This document shows positions 1 to 10,600 of a stretch of DNA of 64,000 nucleotides, piece after piece (position 1 is the stretch's first letter; every line of letters begins with the position of its first letter). This stretch comes from Symsagittifera roscoffensis (lineage: Eukaryota; Xenacoelomorpha; Acoela; Convolutidae), in assembly GCF_963678635.1 (NCBI RefSeq), contig NW_026971559.1:40456-104455 (forward strand). Reading direction: 5' to 3'. Both the position numbers and the translations under genes were made by a program. A model generated the notes under the pieces. The model was given only the letters and a program-made list of their open reading frames with translations. It was not told the origin of the DNA and searched no databases.

Positions 1-936
1 GCAAACTTTTTGAAAAAAAAAGAGTACAGGAAAAGTTTAGATTGAATGTAAATCATTTTCTTTTTTAATTTTTATCTATCAGTAGTTATAGATTCACTGT
101 CGAGCTTGCAAAGTGTCTAGCTTTTAGCTTCTTTCAAATGTTTTGCAAAAAATTTCTTGGTTGTCTCACAGTTTTCCTATTGGAACGAAAATAGTATTTT
201 TTTGAATGGGAAGCGGTTTTTTATGAAATATCTTACTTTCCATTGTCCCAAAATGTTACCAAGTAAAACAAATAGAAAACTACTATTTTCAAAGATTTAA
301 GAGGAGATTTTGAAAAAAAACAAGGATTGAACCGATGCAAATTAAAACAGGATTCTACCCAAGTTTGTTGATATAGTTACAGCCATGATTGACAAAATTT
401 GAAAAAAACTAGCTGCGCATAAAACTGAAGTTAACGGAATTTATGTATCAGTAAACAGTAGATAGCCGTTCTTTTACCTGAGGATAAGTCAGTGTTAATA
501 CATCAAAGTGGTAAATTAAATCATTTTTTTCGTTTTTGATTTCCAGCAAAATCAACGATTGGTTCTAATGAGCCAATAAGTAACAATTTTACGACATTAA
601 ACGAACACATTCTCTGATAATATATAGCAATAATTTAGAAAATAAAAAACTGAGGAAAATAAAAATTTCTTAGTGCATCGAAATTTTTTCATTTCCAACC
701 ATAAAAATGCAATCATTTTGTCTGCATAAATTTTAAGTCCTTCAGAATCTGCTTTAAAAACTTTTTTCATACCATCAAAACCGAACTATCAGATACTATA
801 GGTGAAAATTTCCTGTTTTATCTGTAGAAGTTACACGAGTTGTTCCCTTGTTCCTAAAGATTACGGTTATTTGTTTTAGATTGATACTTCAAACGCAAGA
901 ATTGTTCAAAATTGAGCCATAATTCCCATTTTACGT
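1..936 (-). repeat. Repeat block R, inverted left copy
   Basis: Read on the minus strand, this stretch matches about 28045-28990 and, more loosely, 44715-45560 for nearly its full length. Shared landmarks include the text around TCAATCATGGCTGTAACTAT and the end CCATAATTCCCATTTTACGT (917-936). No open frame of note lies inside. Because it is inverted relative to 28 kb, it forms the outer part of a large inverted repeat that brackets 10-27 kb. The copy runs off the left edge of the window. Confidence 0.8.
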
Positions 937-1889
937 TCAACAATCTAAATAAACTCAGCATTTAAATCTATCAACTACCAAAATATGTTAAATTGGACGA
1001 ACTTGCATAGTTTTCACAATGTATCATTCAATCTATTATTCTAGAAGACTGAATTATCATTCAATCTTCTAGTATTTAGGTAAATAAGCAGTGTTTCTTT
1101 TCTAAACTAAGTTTCTCGCGATAAAATTGTTTTACCGTGCAGGAAACTATTGACTTTTTCTTGTGTTTACTTCTTCAACTTCCTAAATATTTTACAAAAA
1201 AAACCTTAGCGACTAAACTGATAACATGGAAGTAAGAGAATTTGATGAAAACAACTGATTGGTTGATTGTTCTACTTCTTTTGACTCATTCGTATTTTCT
1301 TTTCCAATGAAAAAGCCTTGCAATTTTGATTGGGCTTCTTTCAAATTTTCATGAAAAAAAAGAAGTTTTTCACCTCTCGATAAATAAATGAACGCATTAT
1401 ATGCCTCATTAATTCCGCGGGGAAATGCAAAAGTGCTTCTTTAAAGCATGGAAGTAATTAGTTTAACGGATTTATCATTCCTTAACCAGATAACATGGGG
1501 ACAAAAATATTAAGTGGAACATGAAATCAATCAACCGCAAGGAGGTGTCAAAATTTTTCTGATAATTACTTCAGAGGAATATTACTCTGAGATATTTTTC
1601 TTTTCTCAAAACCATTGCAACTTTGCCAAATAATTACGCTTCAGCATCCCTACAGTTTAAAAAGAACACGAATTGAAAGTGACCCCATCAAATGTTAAAA
1701 GTATCAAACCACAATATGTAATCTCGGCAAGGGATACATTAGAAAACTCCTACCCGGTGTAATTCCTTCAACTTGATGAATTTCACCTGAACACGGTGTC
1801 GTCAACCCCAACAAGCCCAGAAAACTTAGCCCATAAAAACCACAACAAGCCCAGAAAACTTCAAAGAAATGCTTTTGAGTGGACATGAC

Positions 1890-2430
1890 CTACTCAGAAG
1901 CCTACCTGCCGTAGTTCTACGATTTCGCCAACGCAAATACTCAGTCAACGCCGACATAGATAGGATGTATATGCAAGTTCTGTTCAGCTAGAAGACCGAT
2001 CTTTTCTCCGTTTCTCTGGGGAACCACCAAACTAGAGTTCTATGAATACACCCGTTTTGTCTTCGGTGCAAGATGCTCAACCACACGCGTCAACTTTGCA
2101 TTGCAAACTTGTGCCGACGACAATGAATCGATTTTCCCCCATGTGAAAAACCGCAACCACAACAACTTCTACTCAGACAATTTTAACGAAACAACCGACA
2201 GCACCAGTAAAGCTTAACGACTTTTCAACGCCCTGTACGTAAGACAAGTAGCTTCAATCTTACAAAGTGGATAACAACTAGTAGAGAGATCCTTCCATCA
2301 ATTCCTGAAGAGCAACGAGCCATCAGTTTTGACGAAATTCTTGAAAAAACTACTATCGAACGTTTTTTAGTATCTCTGTGCAAAATCGTCAGCGACTCAT
2401 TTTTTTTCAGGCAAAAAAAAAACTGAAAAA
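1890..2430 (+). pseudogene. BEL/Pao reverse transcriptase fragment
   Basis: Frame-shifted reading frames keep the family signature in order. A VILRFRQ-like segment is followed by a DIDRMYMQV catalytic A region (the family has ADIxKMFLQV). Next come a FLWG segment, a YTRFVFGA segment, and a decayed active-site region in which the expected YVDD is YSDN. Stops and frame changes occur throughout, so this is a dead copy. It is on the plus strand in the left arm of the palindrome and is mirrored at 5835-6360 and 6600-7130. Confidence 0.8.
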
Positions 2431-2435
2431 AAATC

Positions 2436-2819
2436 AATTCATTGGAACCTGCTTCACTCTGCATCATTATTTTTCGAGCCAATAGGAACCGCGCCCTTTA
2501 CTATTTGCCTCCGCATTTTGCAGCAAAATGTTCGAAGAGAAGGAATCTCATGGGATGGCCATCTCAGGAAGTACTCCAAATTTTCTCTTCATGTTCTCCC
2601 CGATGCTTCAATACTGCTCTTGCTTCCTATGACAATCTTGCTTCCGTCGCCTATTTTGTTTACATAGACGAGTTCACAGATCAAAGAAGTATAACAATCG
2701 CTCTTGGAAAAGCTAGTGTTTTGTCGTTAAAGCCGCTTACGATAGCCAGACTGGAATTTCAAGCAGCCTTGATAGGAGTCAGACTTGCAAATTTTGTAAT
2801 CATTGAAACCTATTTATAG
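2436..2819 (+). pseudogene. BEL/Pao RT-connection and RNase H fragment
   Basis: The segment EPIGTAPFTI followed by GISWDG matches the BEL/Pao connection region (usually DPLG-LAPF-TIRAK, then W-D). It is followed by a VLPDAS segment where RNase H has the CDAS motif, then by VAYFVY and LKPLTIARLEFQAALIG, the classic LKP-TIPRLELQAA block. The frame changes between the VLPDAS and VAYF parts, so no full protein can be made. The longest open frame here starts at TTG, not ATG. Mirrored at 5437-5830. Confidence 0.85.
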
Positions 2820-3010
2820 AATGTTAATAGCACAGTTCAACATTCGATACATGGATGTAACAAAAGACAACAAATGTCAGTAGCCAACCGTGTTGGAGAA
2901 ACTTTAGACCTCTTTCTAGTCTCGCAGTGAAAACACTGCCCAGGAACCCTTAAAACTAAAGACGAGGGAACCTGAGGAGTTCTCGTTAACGAATTCACAC
3001 CAAACTGCCG

Positions 3011-3341
3011 TTGATTTCATGGACCCGATTTCCTTTTTGCATCAGACGAGTAATGGCCCACGTGATTATAAACTTCACAGGCCCCAATTGCATCTTGATT
3101 CAATTCTTCTCTCTTTTCGACGCAAAAAAAACAGACGAGCATTCTGACCGACAGTCTTTTTTTGCTCAATCTAACACCGTTGGTCCCGAAACTTTTTGTA
3201 GTTCATACAAAAAAAGCTCGAAATGGACCGAATGTTTCGAACGACTGCTTGCTTACTTAGAGCAGTGGAAAAATTCAAACTAAAGGTTAGATAACAAAGT
3301 GTGACTTGCAAACAACATATGACATCATAGGTAGAGGCGCA
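3011..3341 (+). pseudogene. Left-arm-only segment, possibly decayed BEL integrase-side sequence
   Basis: This ~320-bp piece is present in the left arm only; the right arm jumps straight across at about 5236. It holds a 90-codon frame from 3011. In a neighbouring frame there are hints of the W-GP-FL pattern that lies between RNase H and integrase in BEL/Pao elements, but this is weak. It is either a deletion in the right arm or an insertion in the left. Confidence 0.3.
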
Positions 3342-4032
3342 ACGCTATATCATCTGCCAATTCTTCCAATTCTTGCAAGGATTCGAAAAGCTAGTTGGCC
3401 GTTAGTTTAACATCCTCTAATTCAGTCGATTGTGCAATTTCGCTGCTACGTTGTTGTTCAAGGCTCTGAAGAAAAGTTTGGTCAAAAGTCCAATTGTTTA
3501 TGAGCTCTTGTTGTGAGATTTTTGGAGCCGCTACAATAAAAAGCAGTTGTGTGGTCTCTGTGGCAATTCAGTGCTTAAATACTTCAATTTATTTTAATTT
3601 GCTCAACCGGTCTTTTCTTTTGATCTTGCTATGTTTATTCTCTCGGGCAGAGAGTATGCTCTCTCACTTTTAAATTTTCTAACTTTGAGAGTATTTTAAA
3701 CTTATTCTTTTTCTTCTTTAAATTATAAAAAATATAAAATTGGCTGTAACAAAGAAAATTTCATCATGGCGCTGTGGAATAAAACGTGAGAAGAGTTACT
3801 CTTTTTTGGGAAAAACATACGGTGGATGCACCAATTCTGTTAAAAGGGTGGAGCGATCTTTTCCAACTAGCGACGATTGTAAATTATAAATATTGAATAT
3901 CCAGTTAATCCGATAGACAAACACCATCCACTAACAACTAGCAACTGAATTCGAGAATCCGACTGATAGTGAAACAGACATTCAGAAAACCGCGAGACTA
4001 GAGAGAAACATCTGAGAACAAAGGATGTGAGA
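3342..4032. repeat. Inner part of left palindrome arm
   Basis: No gene is seen. The sequence is the inverse of about 4509-5235, including the stretch that reads GGATGTGAGAAA at 4024 and TTTCTCACATCC near 4510. Divergence between arms is visible: small indels, and an AATCGCCGCTAG tandem repeat present only in the right arm near 4668-4697. The inversion is therefore not brand new. Confidence 0.7.
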
Positions 4033-4508
4033 AATTGTTATCTATTTGTCATCTTCATGGGGCTCGTGATTCTTTTTTCATTTATTCAATGCTTCTAGGC
4101 GTGTATGTTTTCTATCAAAAGCATTCCTTGAATATCCGATTTTTTTATTTTGTGTATGAAGATGTCTCTTATACACTGATCTTCTGCAGCAGATATGTCA
4201 AACTTTTTCGCCGTTTCAGCTAAGGCTCATAGGACTATTTGTCACGTTGTTTTTTTTTATCAATTAGGGACTCTTAATTGTGACGTTCGTTTTTCTAATG
4301 AAAGCAGTAAGCAATTTCTCCCAAAACTCTTTAAAAGAAGTCTGAAGGATTTTTACACTTGTGAAAATGTGTCCAAAAAATCTTTTTCATCTTTTCCGAG
4401 GGCGAGATTTAATATCGAACGTCTTAGTTTTTTGTCTGTTCTGTCAATCATCATTCGGTTTAGCCTCGGTCTAGATCGATGCTGTTTCTTCATCTTCGAA
4501 CCTCAGGT
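4033..4508. other. Unique spacer at the centre of the palindrome
   Basis: About 475 bp separate the two inverted arms. A plus-strand 160-codon frame starting at an ATG (4195) runs through it into the right arm but has no recognisable domain. The minus strand (about 4470-4350) gives a short charged stretch containing RLNRMMIDRTDKKLRR before a stop, which looks more protein-like. Neither is assigned. A spacer of this size keeps the palindrome from being perfect and may have helped it survive. Confidence 0.4.
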
Positions 4509-5436
4509 GTTTCTCACATCCTTTGTTCTTAGATGTTTCTCTCTAGTCTCGCGGTTTTCTGAATGTCTGGTTCACTATCCGTCGGATTCTCGAATTCAGT
4601 TGTTAGTTGTTAGTGGATGTTGTTTGTCTATCGGATTAAATAGATATTCAATACTTATATTTTACAATCGCCGCTAGGGATTACAATCGCCGCTAGTGGA
4701 AAAGATTGCTCCACTCTTTCAACAGAATTTGTGGATCCACCGCATGTTTTTCCCAAAAAAAAGAGGTACTCTTCTCACCTTTTATTCGTTTCTGTTTCAC
4801 AGCGCCATGATGAAATTTTCTTTGTTACAGCAAATTCTATATTTTTTACAATTTCAAGAAGAAAAAAAATTAAGTTTAACATACTTTCAAAGTTAGAACC
4901 TTTAAAAGTTTGAAAGCATTGTCTCTGCCGGAGAGAATAAACATAGCAAGATCAAAAGAAAAGACCGGTTGAGCAAATTATAATAAATTGAAATATTTAA
5001 AAACTGAATCACCACAGAGACCACAAAACTGCTTTTTCTTGTAGCGGTTCCAAAAATCTCACAACAAGAGCTCATAAACAATTCGAAACTTGGCTAAACT
5101 TTTCTTCAGAGCCTTGAACATCAACTTAGCAGCAAAAATGCACAATCTACTGAATTAGAGGATGTTAAACTAGCGGCCAAAGAGATTTTCGAATGCCTGC
5201 AAGAATTGGAGGAATTGGCAGATGATATAGCGTTCATGAAATCAACGGCAGTTTGGTGTGAATTCGTTAACGAGAACTCCTCGGGCTCCCTCGTCTTTAG
5301 TTTTAAGGGTTCCTGGGCAGTGTTTTCACTGCGAGACTAGAAAGAGGTCTAAAGTTTCTCCAACACGGTTGGCTACTGACATTTGTTGTCTTTTGTTACA
5401 TCCATGTATCGAATGTTGAACTGTGCTATTAACATT

Positions 5437-5830
5437 CTATAAATAGGTTTCAATGATTACAAAATTTGCAAGTCTGACTCCTATCAAGGCTGCTTGAAAT
5501 TCCAGTCTGGCTATCGTAAGCGGCTTTAACGACAAAACACTAGCTTTTCCAAGAGCGATTGATATACTTCTTTGATCTGTGAACTCGTATATGTAAACAA
5601 AATAGGCGACGGAAGCAAGAGTGTCATAGGAAGCAAGAGCAGTATGGAAGCATCGGGGAGAACATGAAGAGAAAATTTGGAGTACTTCCTGAGATGGCCA
5701 TCCCATGAGATTCCTTCTCTTCGAACTTTTTGCTGCAAAATGCGGAGGCAAATAGTAAAGGGCGCGGTTCCTATTGGCTCAAAAAATAATGATGCAGAGT
5801 GAAGCAGGTTCCAATGAATTGATTTTTTTA
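5437..5830 (-). pseudogene. BEL/Pao RNase H fragment, right arm
   Basis: Inverse copy of 2436-2819 with few changes. The LKPLTIARLEFQAA block and VAYFVY are retained on the minus strand, with the same frame break upstream of it. It ends at a stop at the same place as the left copy. Confidence 0.8.
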
Positions 5831-5834
5831 CAGT

Positions 5835-6360
5835 TTTTTTTTGGCTGAAAAAAAAATGAGTCGCTGACGATTTTGCACAGAGATACTAAAAAACGTTCGA
5901 TAGTAGTTTTTTCAAGAATTTCGTCAAAACTGATGGCTCGTTGCTCTTCAGGAATTGATGGAAGGATCTCTCTACTAGTTGTTATCCACTTTGTAAGATT
6001 GAAGCTACTTGTCTTACGTACAGGGCGTTGAAGAGTCGTTAAGCTTTACTGGTGCTGTCGGTTGTTTCGTTAAAATCGTCTGAGTAGAAGTTGTTGTGGT
6101 TCCGGTTTTTCACATGAGGGAAAATCGATTCCTTGTCGTCGGCACAAGTTTGCAATGCAAAGTTGACGCGTGTGGTTGAGAATATTGCACTGAAGACAAA
6201 ACGGGTGTATTCATAGAACTCTAGTTTGGTGGTTCCCCAGAGAAACGGAGAAAAGATCGGTCTTCTAGCTGAACAGAACTTGCATATACATCCTATCTAT
6301 GTCGGCGTTGACTGAGTATTTGCGTTGGCGAAATCGTAGAATTACGGCAGGTAGCTTTCT
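5835..6360 (-). pseudogene. BEL/Pao reverse transcriptase fragment, right arm copy 1
   Basis: Inverse copy of 1890-2430 keeping ILRFRQ and DIDRMYMQV on the minus strand. On its 5' side (6378-6470) it is joined to a piece of RNase-H-connection sequence. The junction falls in a direct repeat of GCCGTCCCATGAGATT (about 6441 and 6468), so it arose by a local tandem duplication. Confidence 0.75.
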
Positions 6361-6469
6361 GAGTAGGTCATTTCCACTCAAAAGCATTTCTTTGATGTTC
6401 TCTGGGCTTGTTGTGGTTTTCTGTGCGAAGTTTCTGGGCTGGCCGTCCCATGAGATTCCTCTGATGGCC

Positions 6470-7130
6470 GTCCCATGAGATTTCTTCTCTTCGATATTTG
6501 CTGCAAAATGCGGAGGCGAATAGTAAAGGGCGCGGTTCCTATTGGGTCGAACACTGATGATGAAGACTGAAGCAGGTTCCAATGAATTGGTTTTTTTTTT
6601 TCAGTTTTTTTTTGGCTGAAAAAAATGAGTCGCTGACGATTTTGCACAGAGATACTCAAAAAGTTCGATAGTAGTTTTTTCGAGAAGTTCGTCAAAATTG
6701 ATGGCTCATTGCTCTTCAGGAATTGATGAAAGGATCTCTCTACTAGTTGTTATCCAGTTTGTAAGATTGAAGCTACTTGTCTTACGTACAGGGCGTCGAA
6801 GAGTTGTTGAGCTCTACTGGTGATGTCGGTTGTTTCGTAAAAAATTGTCCGTGTAGAAGTTGTTGTGGACGCGGTTTTTCAAATGAGGGATAATCGATTC
6901 ACTGTCGTCGGCCCAAGTTTGCAATGCAAAGTTGGCGCGTGTGGGTGAGTGAGCATCTTGCACCAAAGAAAAAACGGGTGTATTCATAGAACTCTAGTTT
7001 GATGGGTCCCCAGAGAAATCGGAGAAAAGTTCGGTCTTCTAGCTGAACAGAACTTGCATATACATCCTATCTGTGTCGGCGTTGATTTGCGAAATCATTG
7101 AATTACGGCAGGTAGGTTTCTGAGTAGGTC
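6470..7130 (-). pseudogene. BEL/Pao connection plus RT fragment, right arm copy 2
   Basis: Second, more diverged copy of the RT segment in the right arm. Minus-strand reading gives the APFTIRLRI connection block (about 6540-6470), preceded by RT sequence toward 7130, with several frameshifts. It has no counterpart in the left arm, so the duplication came after, or was lost from, the other arm. Confidence 0.7.
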
Positions 7131-8081
7131 ACGTCCACTCAAAAGCTTTTTTTTGAAGTTTTCTGGGCTTGTTGTGGTTTTCTGGAAGAAGTTTTCAGGG
7201 CTTGTTGGGGTTGACGACACCGTGTTTAGGTGAAATTCATCAAGTTGAAGGAATTACACTGGGTAGGAGTTTTCTAATGTATCCCTTGCCGAGATCACAT
7301 ATAGTGTTTTGATACATTTAACTTTTTTTGGGGTCACTTTCAATTCGTGTTCTTTTTAAACTGCAGGGACGCTGAAGCGTAATTATTTGGCAATGATGCA
7401 ATGGTCTTGAGAAAAGAAAAATATCTCAGAGTAATATTCCTCTGAAGTAATTATTAGAAAAATTTTGACAGCTCATTGCGGTTGATTGATTTCATGTTCC
7501 ACTTAATATTTTTTGTCCCCATTTTATCTGGTTAAGGAAAGATAACTCCGGTAAACTAATTACTTCCATGCTTTAAAGAAGCACTTTTGCTTTTCCCCGC
7601 GGAATTAATGAGGCATATAATGCGTTCATTTATTTCTCGAGAGGTGAAAAACTTCTTTTTTTTTCCTGAAAATTTGAAAGAAGCCCAATCAAAATTGCAA
7701 GGCTTTTTCATTGGAAAAGAAGGCACGAATGAGTCAAAAGAAGTAGAAAAATCAACCAATCAGTTGTTTTCATCAAATTCTCTTACTTTCATGTTATCAG
7801 TTTAGTCGCTAAGGTTTTTTGTAAAATAATTAGGAATTTGAAAAAGTAAACAAAAGAAAAAGTCAACAGTTTACTGCACGGTAAAATATTTTTATCGCAA
7901 TAAACTAAGTTTAGAAAAGCAACACTGCTTATTTATCTAAATTACTAGAAGATTGAATAATAATTCAATCTTCTAGAATAATAGATTGAATAATACATCG
8001 TGAAAACTATGCAAGTTCGTCCAATTTAACATATTTTGGTAGTTGATAGATTTAAATGCTGTGTTTCTCTAGAATGTTGAA
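7130..8081. repeat. Outer part of right palindrome arm
   Basis: Inverse of about 936-1890. A plus-strand 72-codon ATG frame (7587-7805) and an overlapping minus-strand frame both occur. The left-arm counterpart does not preserve either frame cleanly, so neither is called as a gene. An imperfect inverted repeat AGAAGATTGAAT...ATTCAATCTTCT lies at about 7947-7976. Confidence 0.6.
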
Positions 8082-9250
8082 AATTATCGGTTTTTCATCA
8101 TAGGCCTGCCTTTATTTCTGTTTTTTTGGATCTCAGATGTGAAGAAAAGAGAAATGGTTAAAGTTAGTTCGAAACCAAAACAAATGTCAAATTAACTGAG
8201 TATTTTTGAGAGAATAGAAAGTTTTCACTTTACCAAATTGAATTTTTATTAGTATTTCTCCGAAGACAATCACTTTCGTTACTAGCTCTAAATGAAATTG
8301 GAAAATTTTTCTAGTCTCAAATATTCTCCGCCAAGTTCTGGATGATGCAACAACTCAGCTGCAACCTGTAGTGAACCAAGTCAAAAATCACAACATACTG
8401 TTCTCGAAATTTTTTCATTGGGAGAGCTTGAAAGTCTTTCTTGAACCAAATCGCTTTCAATATTGCAACTTAAAGGCGGCCATAATAAGCTGTATCTATT
8501 GATATAGTTGCCCTTTCACACAGAATAAATCTAAACCCCTCTCAAATCTGAGCTTAAGTTTTCTTCTTTGCAACTGTTTTTGGTGCATAATGGAAAAATT
8601 CAGCTTTCAGTGCAAATACTGACAATTAGGTTCAGCTACTGAAACTCTGCCAATAAACAGCGAATAATCAAAAGTTTTTAAAGTAATATTTCAATTGGAA
8701 GCCATTTTATAGTTAGGTCTTGCTCGAATGAGTTAGTAACAAAATTTTATTAGTAAGCAGTTCAAAAAAAATCCCTCCCATAGAGTGGGAGTAGTGTTTC
8801 TGCTCCTAGGGAGTTTGCTGTATCAGTGAAAAGATGCATATCAAAGTCTTCTAAAGTTTTTCAAACAAAACTATGTCCATGACAAGCAAGAAGTCCTTCA
8901 TGCTCACAGTCAAAAAACTGAATTCGTTCGTTTTTTTGTGGCCTATGGGGATTTATTTAATTCACGTGTGTAACCAAGGTACTGTTAAAAAAAAATAATT
9001 CTCAAATCCCTAAAGCAAAAAACTCTTACTTTGATTCATTTTTTTCTCGTCTTCAATTTTTTTTTGTGAGAATGACTGTTTCGAAGTATTTTTTCCAGAA
9101 CTGCCTCTACTAGTTCTACGCTTAGGTTTTCTCCACATCGCAATCTTTTTTGATCTGTTTTTGTTGCAAAATCTTTTCAAAACACCGTGAGATACTTTGC
9201 GTTCACTTAGAACTTCTCCAATATTTGGAGCTGCAATTTTAATAATGCTT
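8082..9250. other. Gene-poor stretch between the BEL palindrome and the terminal repeat
   Basis: No long frame is seen from 8082 to 9009. A minus-strand reading around 8700-8330 gives separated protein-like islands (for example ISIDTAYYGRL, then MKKFREQYVVIFDLV), suggesting an old degraded gene read leftward. I could not place it in a family. This sequence has no second copy that I noticed in the window. Confidence 0.35.
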
Positions 9251-9288
9251 AGTAGTAGATGTGGGAGGTTAAGTGGGGGGGGGGGCAT
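9010..9288 (-). CDS. Small lysine/arginine-rich ORF ending at the element boundary
   Basis: A 92-codon minus-strand frame with an ATG that falls inside the terminal-repeat G/C run (9286-9288). The first residues (MPPPPLNLP) are therefore encoded by repeat sequence and may not be natural. The rest is strongly basic (KKIAMWRKPKRRTSRG, then KNTSKQSF), compatible with a DNA-binding or virion-core-type peptide, but no family is recognised. It lies just outside terminal-repeat copy A, so it may belong to a neighbouring, truncated element. An inner ATG (the M of IAMWRK) is an alternative start. Confidence 0.25.
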   Translation of the reverse strand: MPPPPLNLPHLLLSIIKIAAPNIGEVLSERKVSHGVLKRFCNKNRSKKIAMWRKPKRRTSRGSSGKNTSKQSFSQKKIEDEKKMNQSKSFLL

Positions 9289-9678
9289 GGCAGACCCTAT
9301 GTATTAAGATACGTTATAGACTTCGGGTCTGCCATACTATGTATTAAGATTGGGTATAGAGTCTACAATGTATTAAGATAGGGAATACCGATGGTAAAGT
9401 TTTATGGTTTGTGTGATGGTAAGATAATGGTAAGAAAAACGTAATTTTTTTTTTGGTTTTTGTGTGGAAATGTTTATTTTTTTCGCAAAATTTTTGGCGC
9501 GTGTTATCTAATTGGGAACAATTAATTGTTAATTACGTGTAGATTGTAGAATTAAGATTATGTATTTAGTTTTTTGGTGCATGGTTAGTCAATGGTAAGA
9601 GTTTTTGTGCAAAAACATGGAATTTTTATCAAAAAAATTGAAAATTTTTTCAAAAAAACTTCAAAACACGATAAGATT
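9251..9678 (+). repeat. Terminal repeat copy A (solo)
   Basis: Starts at AGTAGTAGAT, then a GGTTAAGTG segment, a G run (9275-9285), an 11-bp hairpin (9287-9297 with 9325-9335), three ATGTATTAAGAT motifs, and the palindrome AACAATTAATTGTT (9517-9530). It is a near-duplicate of 9841-10270. Similarity to copy B on the left side begins at AGTAGTAGAT, supporting this as the true element end. Confidence 0.8.
9287..9335. other. Hairpin in terminal repeat copy A
   Basis: ATGGCAGACCC (9287-9297) and GGGTCTGCCAT (9325-9335) are perfect 11-bp complements around a 27-nt loop that contains one ATGTATTAAGAT motif. The same hairpin occurs, with one base lost, in copy B just right of 9878, and as an 11-bp stem at 27807-27817/27849-27859. 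Confidence 0.75.
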
Positions 9679-9680
9679 AG

Positions 9681-9840
9681 CCATAATTCCCATTTTACGT
9701 GGACATGTCTGGCATTTTTTGTTAAGTCTGTTTTTGGTAGGTAGGTTGAACTTTTTCCAGCTCTTGGAAGAACTGCAACTTCTTTTTACCGAAAAACAAA
9801 AAAAAATTTAGCCATTTTCAAAAAGTATTGGAGCAAGTAT
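9681..9840 (+). repeat. Block R continuation between terminal repeats A and B
   Basis: Begins with CCATAATTCCCATTTTACGT (9681-9700), identical to 917-936, and continues GGACATGTCTGGCA. Its inverse is at 27896-28065, where the two parts are contiguous. The natural partner of 1-936 is therefore 9701 onward, and everything from 937 to 9680 is extra. Confidence 0.75.
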
Positions 9841-10600
9841 AGTAGTAGATGTTGGAGGTTAAGTGGGGGGGGGGGGGGCATGCAGACCCCATGTATTAAG
9901 ATACGTTATAGACCTCGGGTCTGCCATGCTATGTATTAAGATTGGGTATAGAGTCTACAATGTATTAAGATAGGGAATACCGATGATAATGGTTTATGGT
10001 TTGTGTGATGGTAAGACAATGATAAGAAATACGTAATTTTTTTTTGGTTTTTGTGTGGAAATGTTTATTTTTTTCGCAAAATTTTTGGCGCGTGTTATCT
10101 AATTGGGAACAATTAATTGTTAATTACGTGTAGACTGTAGAATTAAGATTATGTATTTATTTTTTTGGTGCATGGTAAGTCAATGGTAAGAGTTTTTGTG
10201 CAAAAACATGGAATTTTTATCAAAAAAACTTCAAAACACGATAAGATTAGCTATAATCTACTTTCTATCTACTTGAAGCAAAGCTGAAACCTACTGAAAG
10301 ATCCAAAAAAAGTCAAATGTTTGAGAAAAAATAACAAAAGTTTCAAGTATTTGGAAAAAATTGCAAAAATTTCAAGTATTTGGAAAAAATTGCAAAATTT
10401 TCATGTTTTGGAAAAAAAATTGCAGAAATCTCATAATTTTGGTTAATGTATTGCTGCTTCTAATCTAGTTTTAAACATACTTTTACGTATAGATATTAAA
10501 ATAGAGTTCAGACTGTATTTTAATTGGCATCATGTTGAGACAAAGATACAAAATTTTGAATAAAAAAATGAATTTTTCCACCATTTTTCCCAAAATATTG
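9841..10600 (+). repeat. Left terminal inverted repeat (copy B)
   Basis: Same parts as copy A: AGTAGTAGAT end, G run (9865-9878), ATGTATTAAGAT motifs, and the AACAATTAATTGTT palindrome near 10110. It then continues into a run of ~30-bp near-repeats of TTTCAAGTATTTGGAAAAAA (about 10349-10420) and on to about 10600. The inverse of this whole stretch is 27110-27895. Confidence 0.8.

Larger units (their letters stand above)
936..8081. mobile_element. Palindromic (head-to-head) BEL/Pao retrotransposon remains
   Basis: The sequence from 936 to about 4032 is repeated in inverse orientation from about 4509 to 8081; the outer ends (TTCAAC at 936, GTTGAA at 8076) are complementary. Both arms carry broken pol reading frames with BEL/Pao hallmarks, reverse transcriptase then RNase H, read rightward in the left arm and leftward in the right arm. 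The arms are not identical. The left arm has about 320 bp (roughly 3019-3341) missing from the right, and the right arm has an internal tandem duplication of the RT segment (about 5.83-6.36 and 6.60-7.13 kb). No long terminal repeats were identified with confidence. The palindrome separates repeat block R (ends 936) from its expected continuation at 9701. Confidence 0.75.

Noticed and set aside
8330-8780. Possible degraded Maverick capsid gene on the minus strand
   Set aside because: Protein-like islands are present, but I could not match their order to any capsid motif I know; recorded only as a spacer feature.
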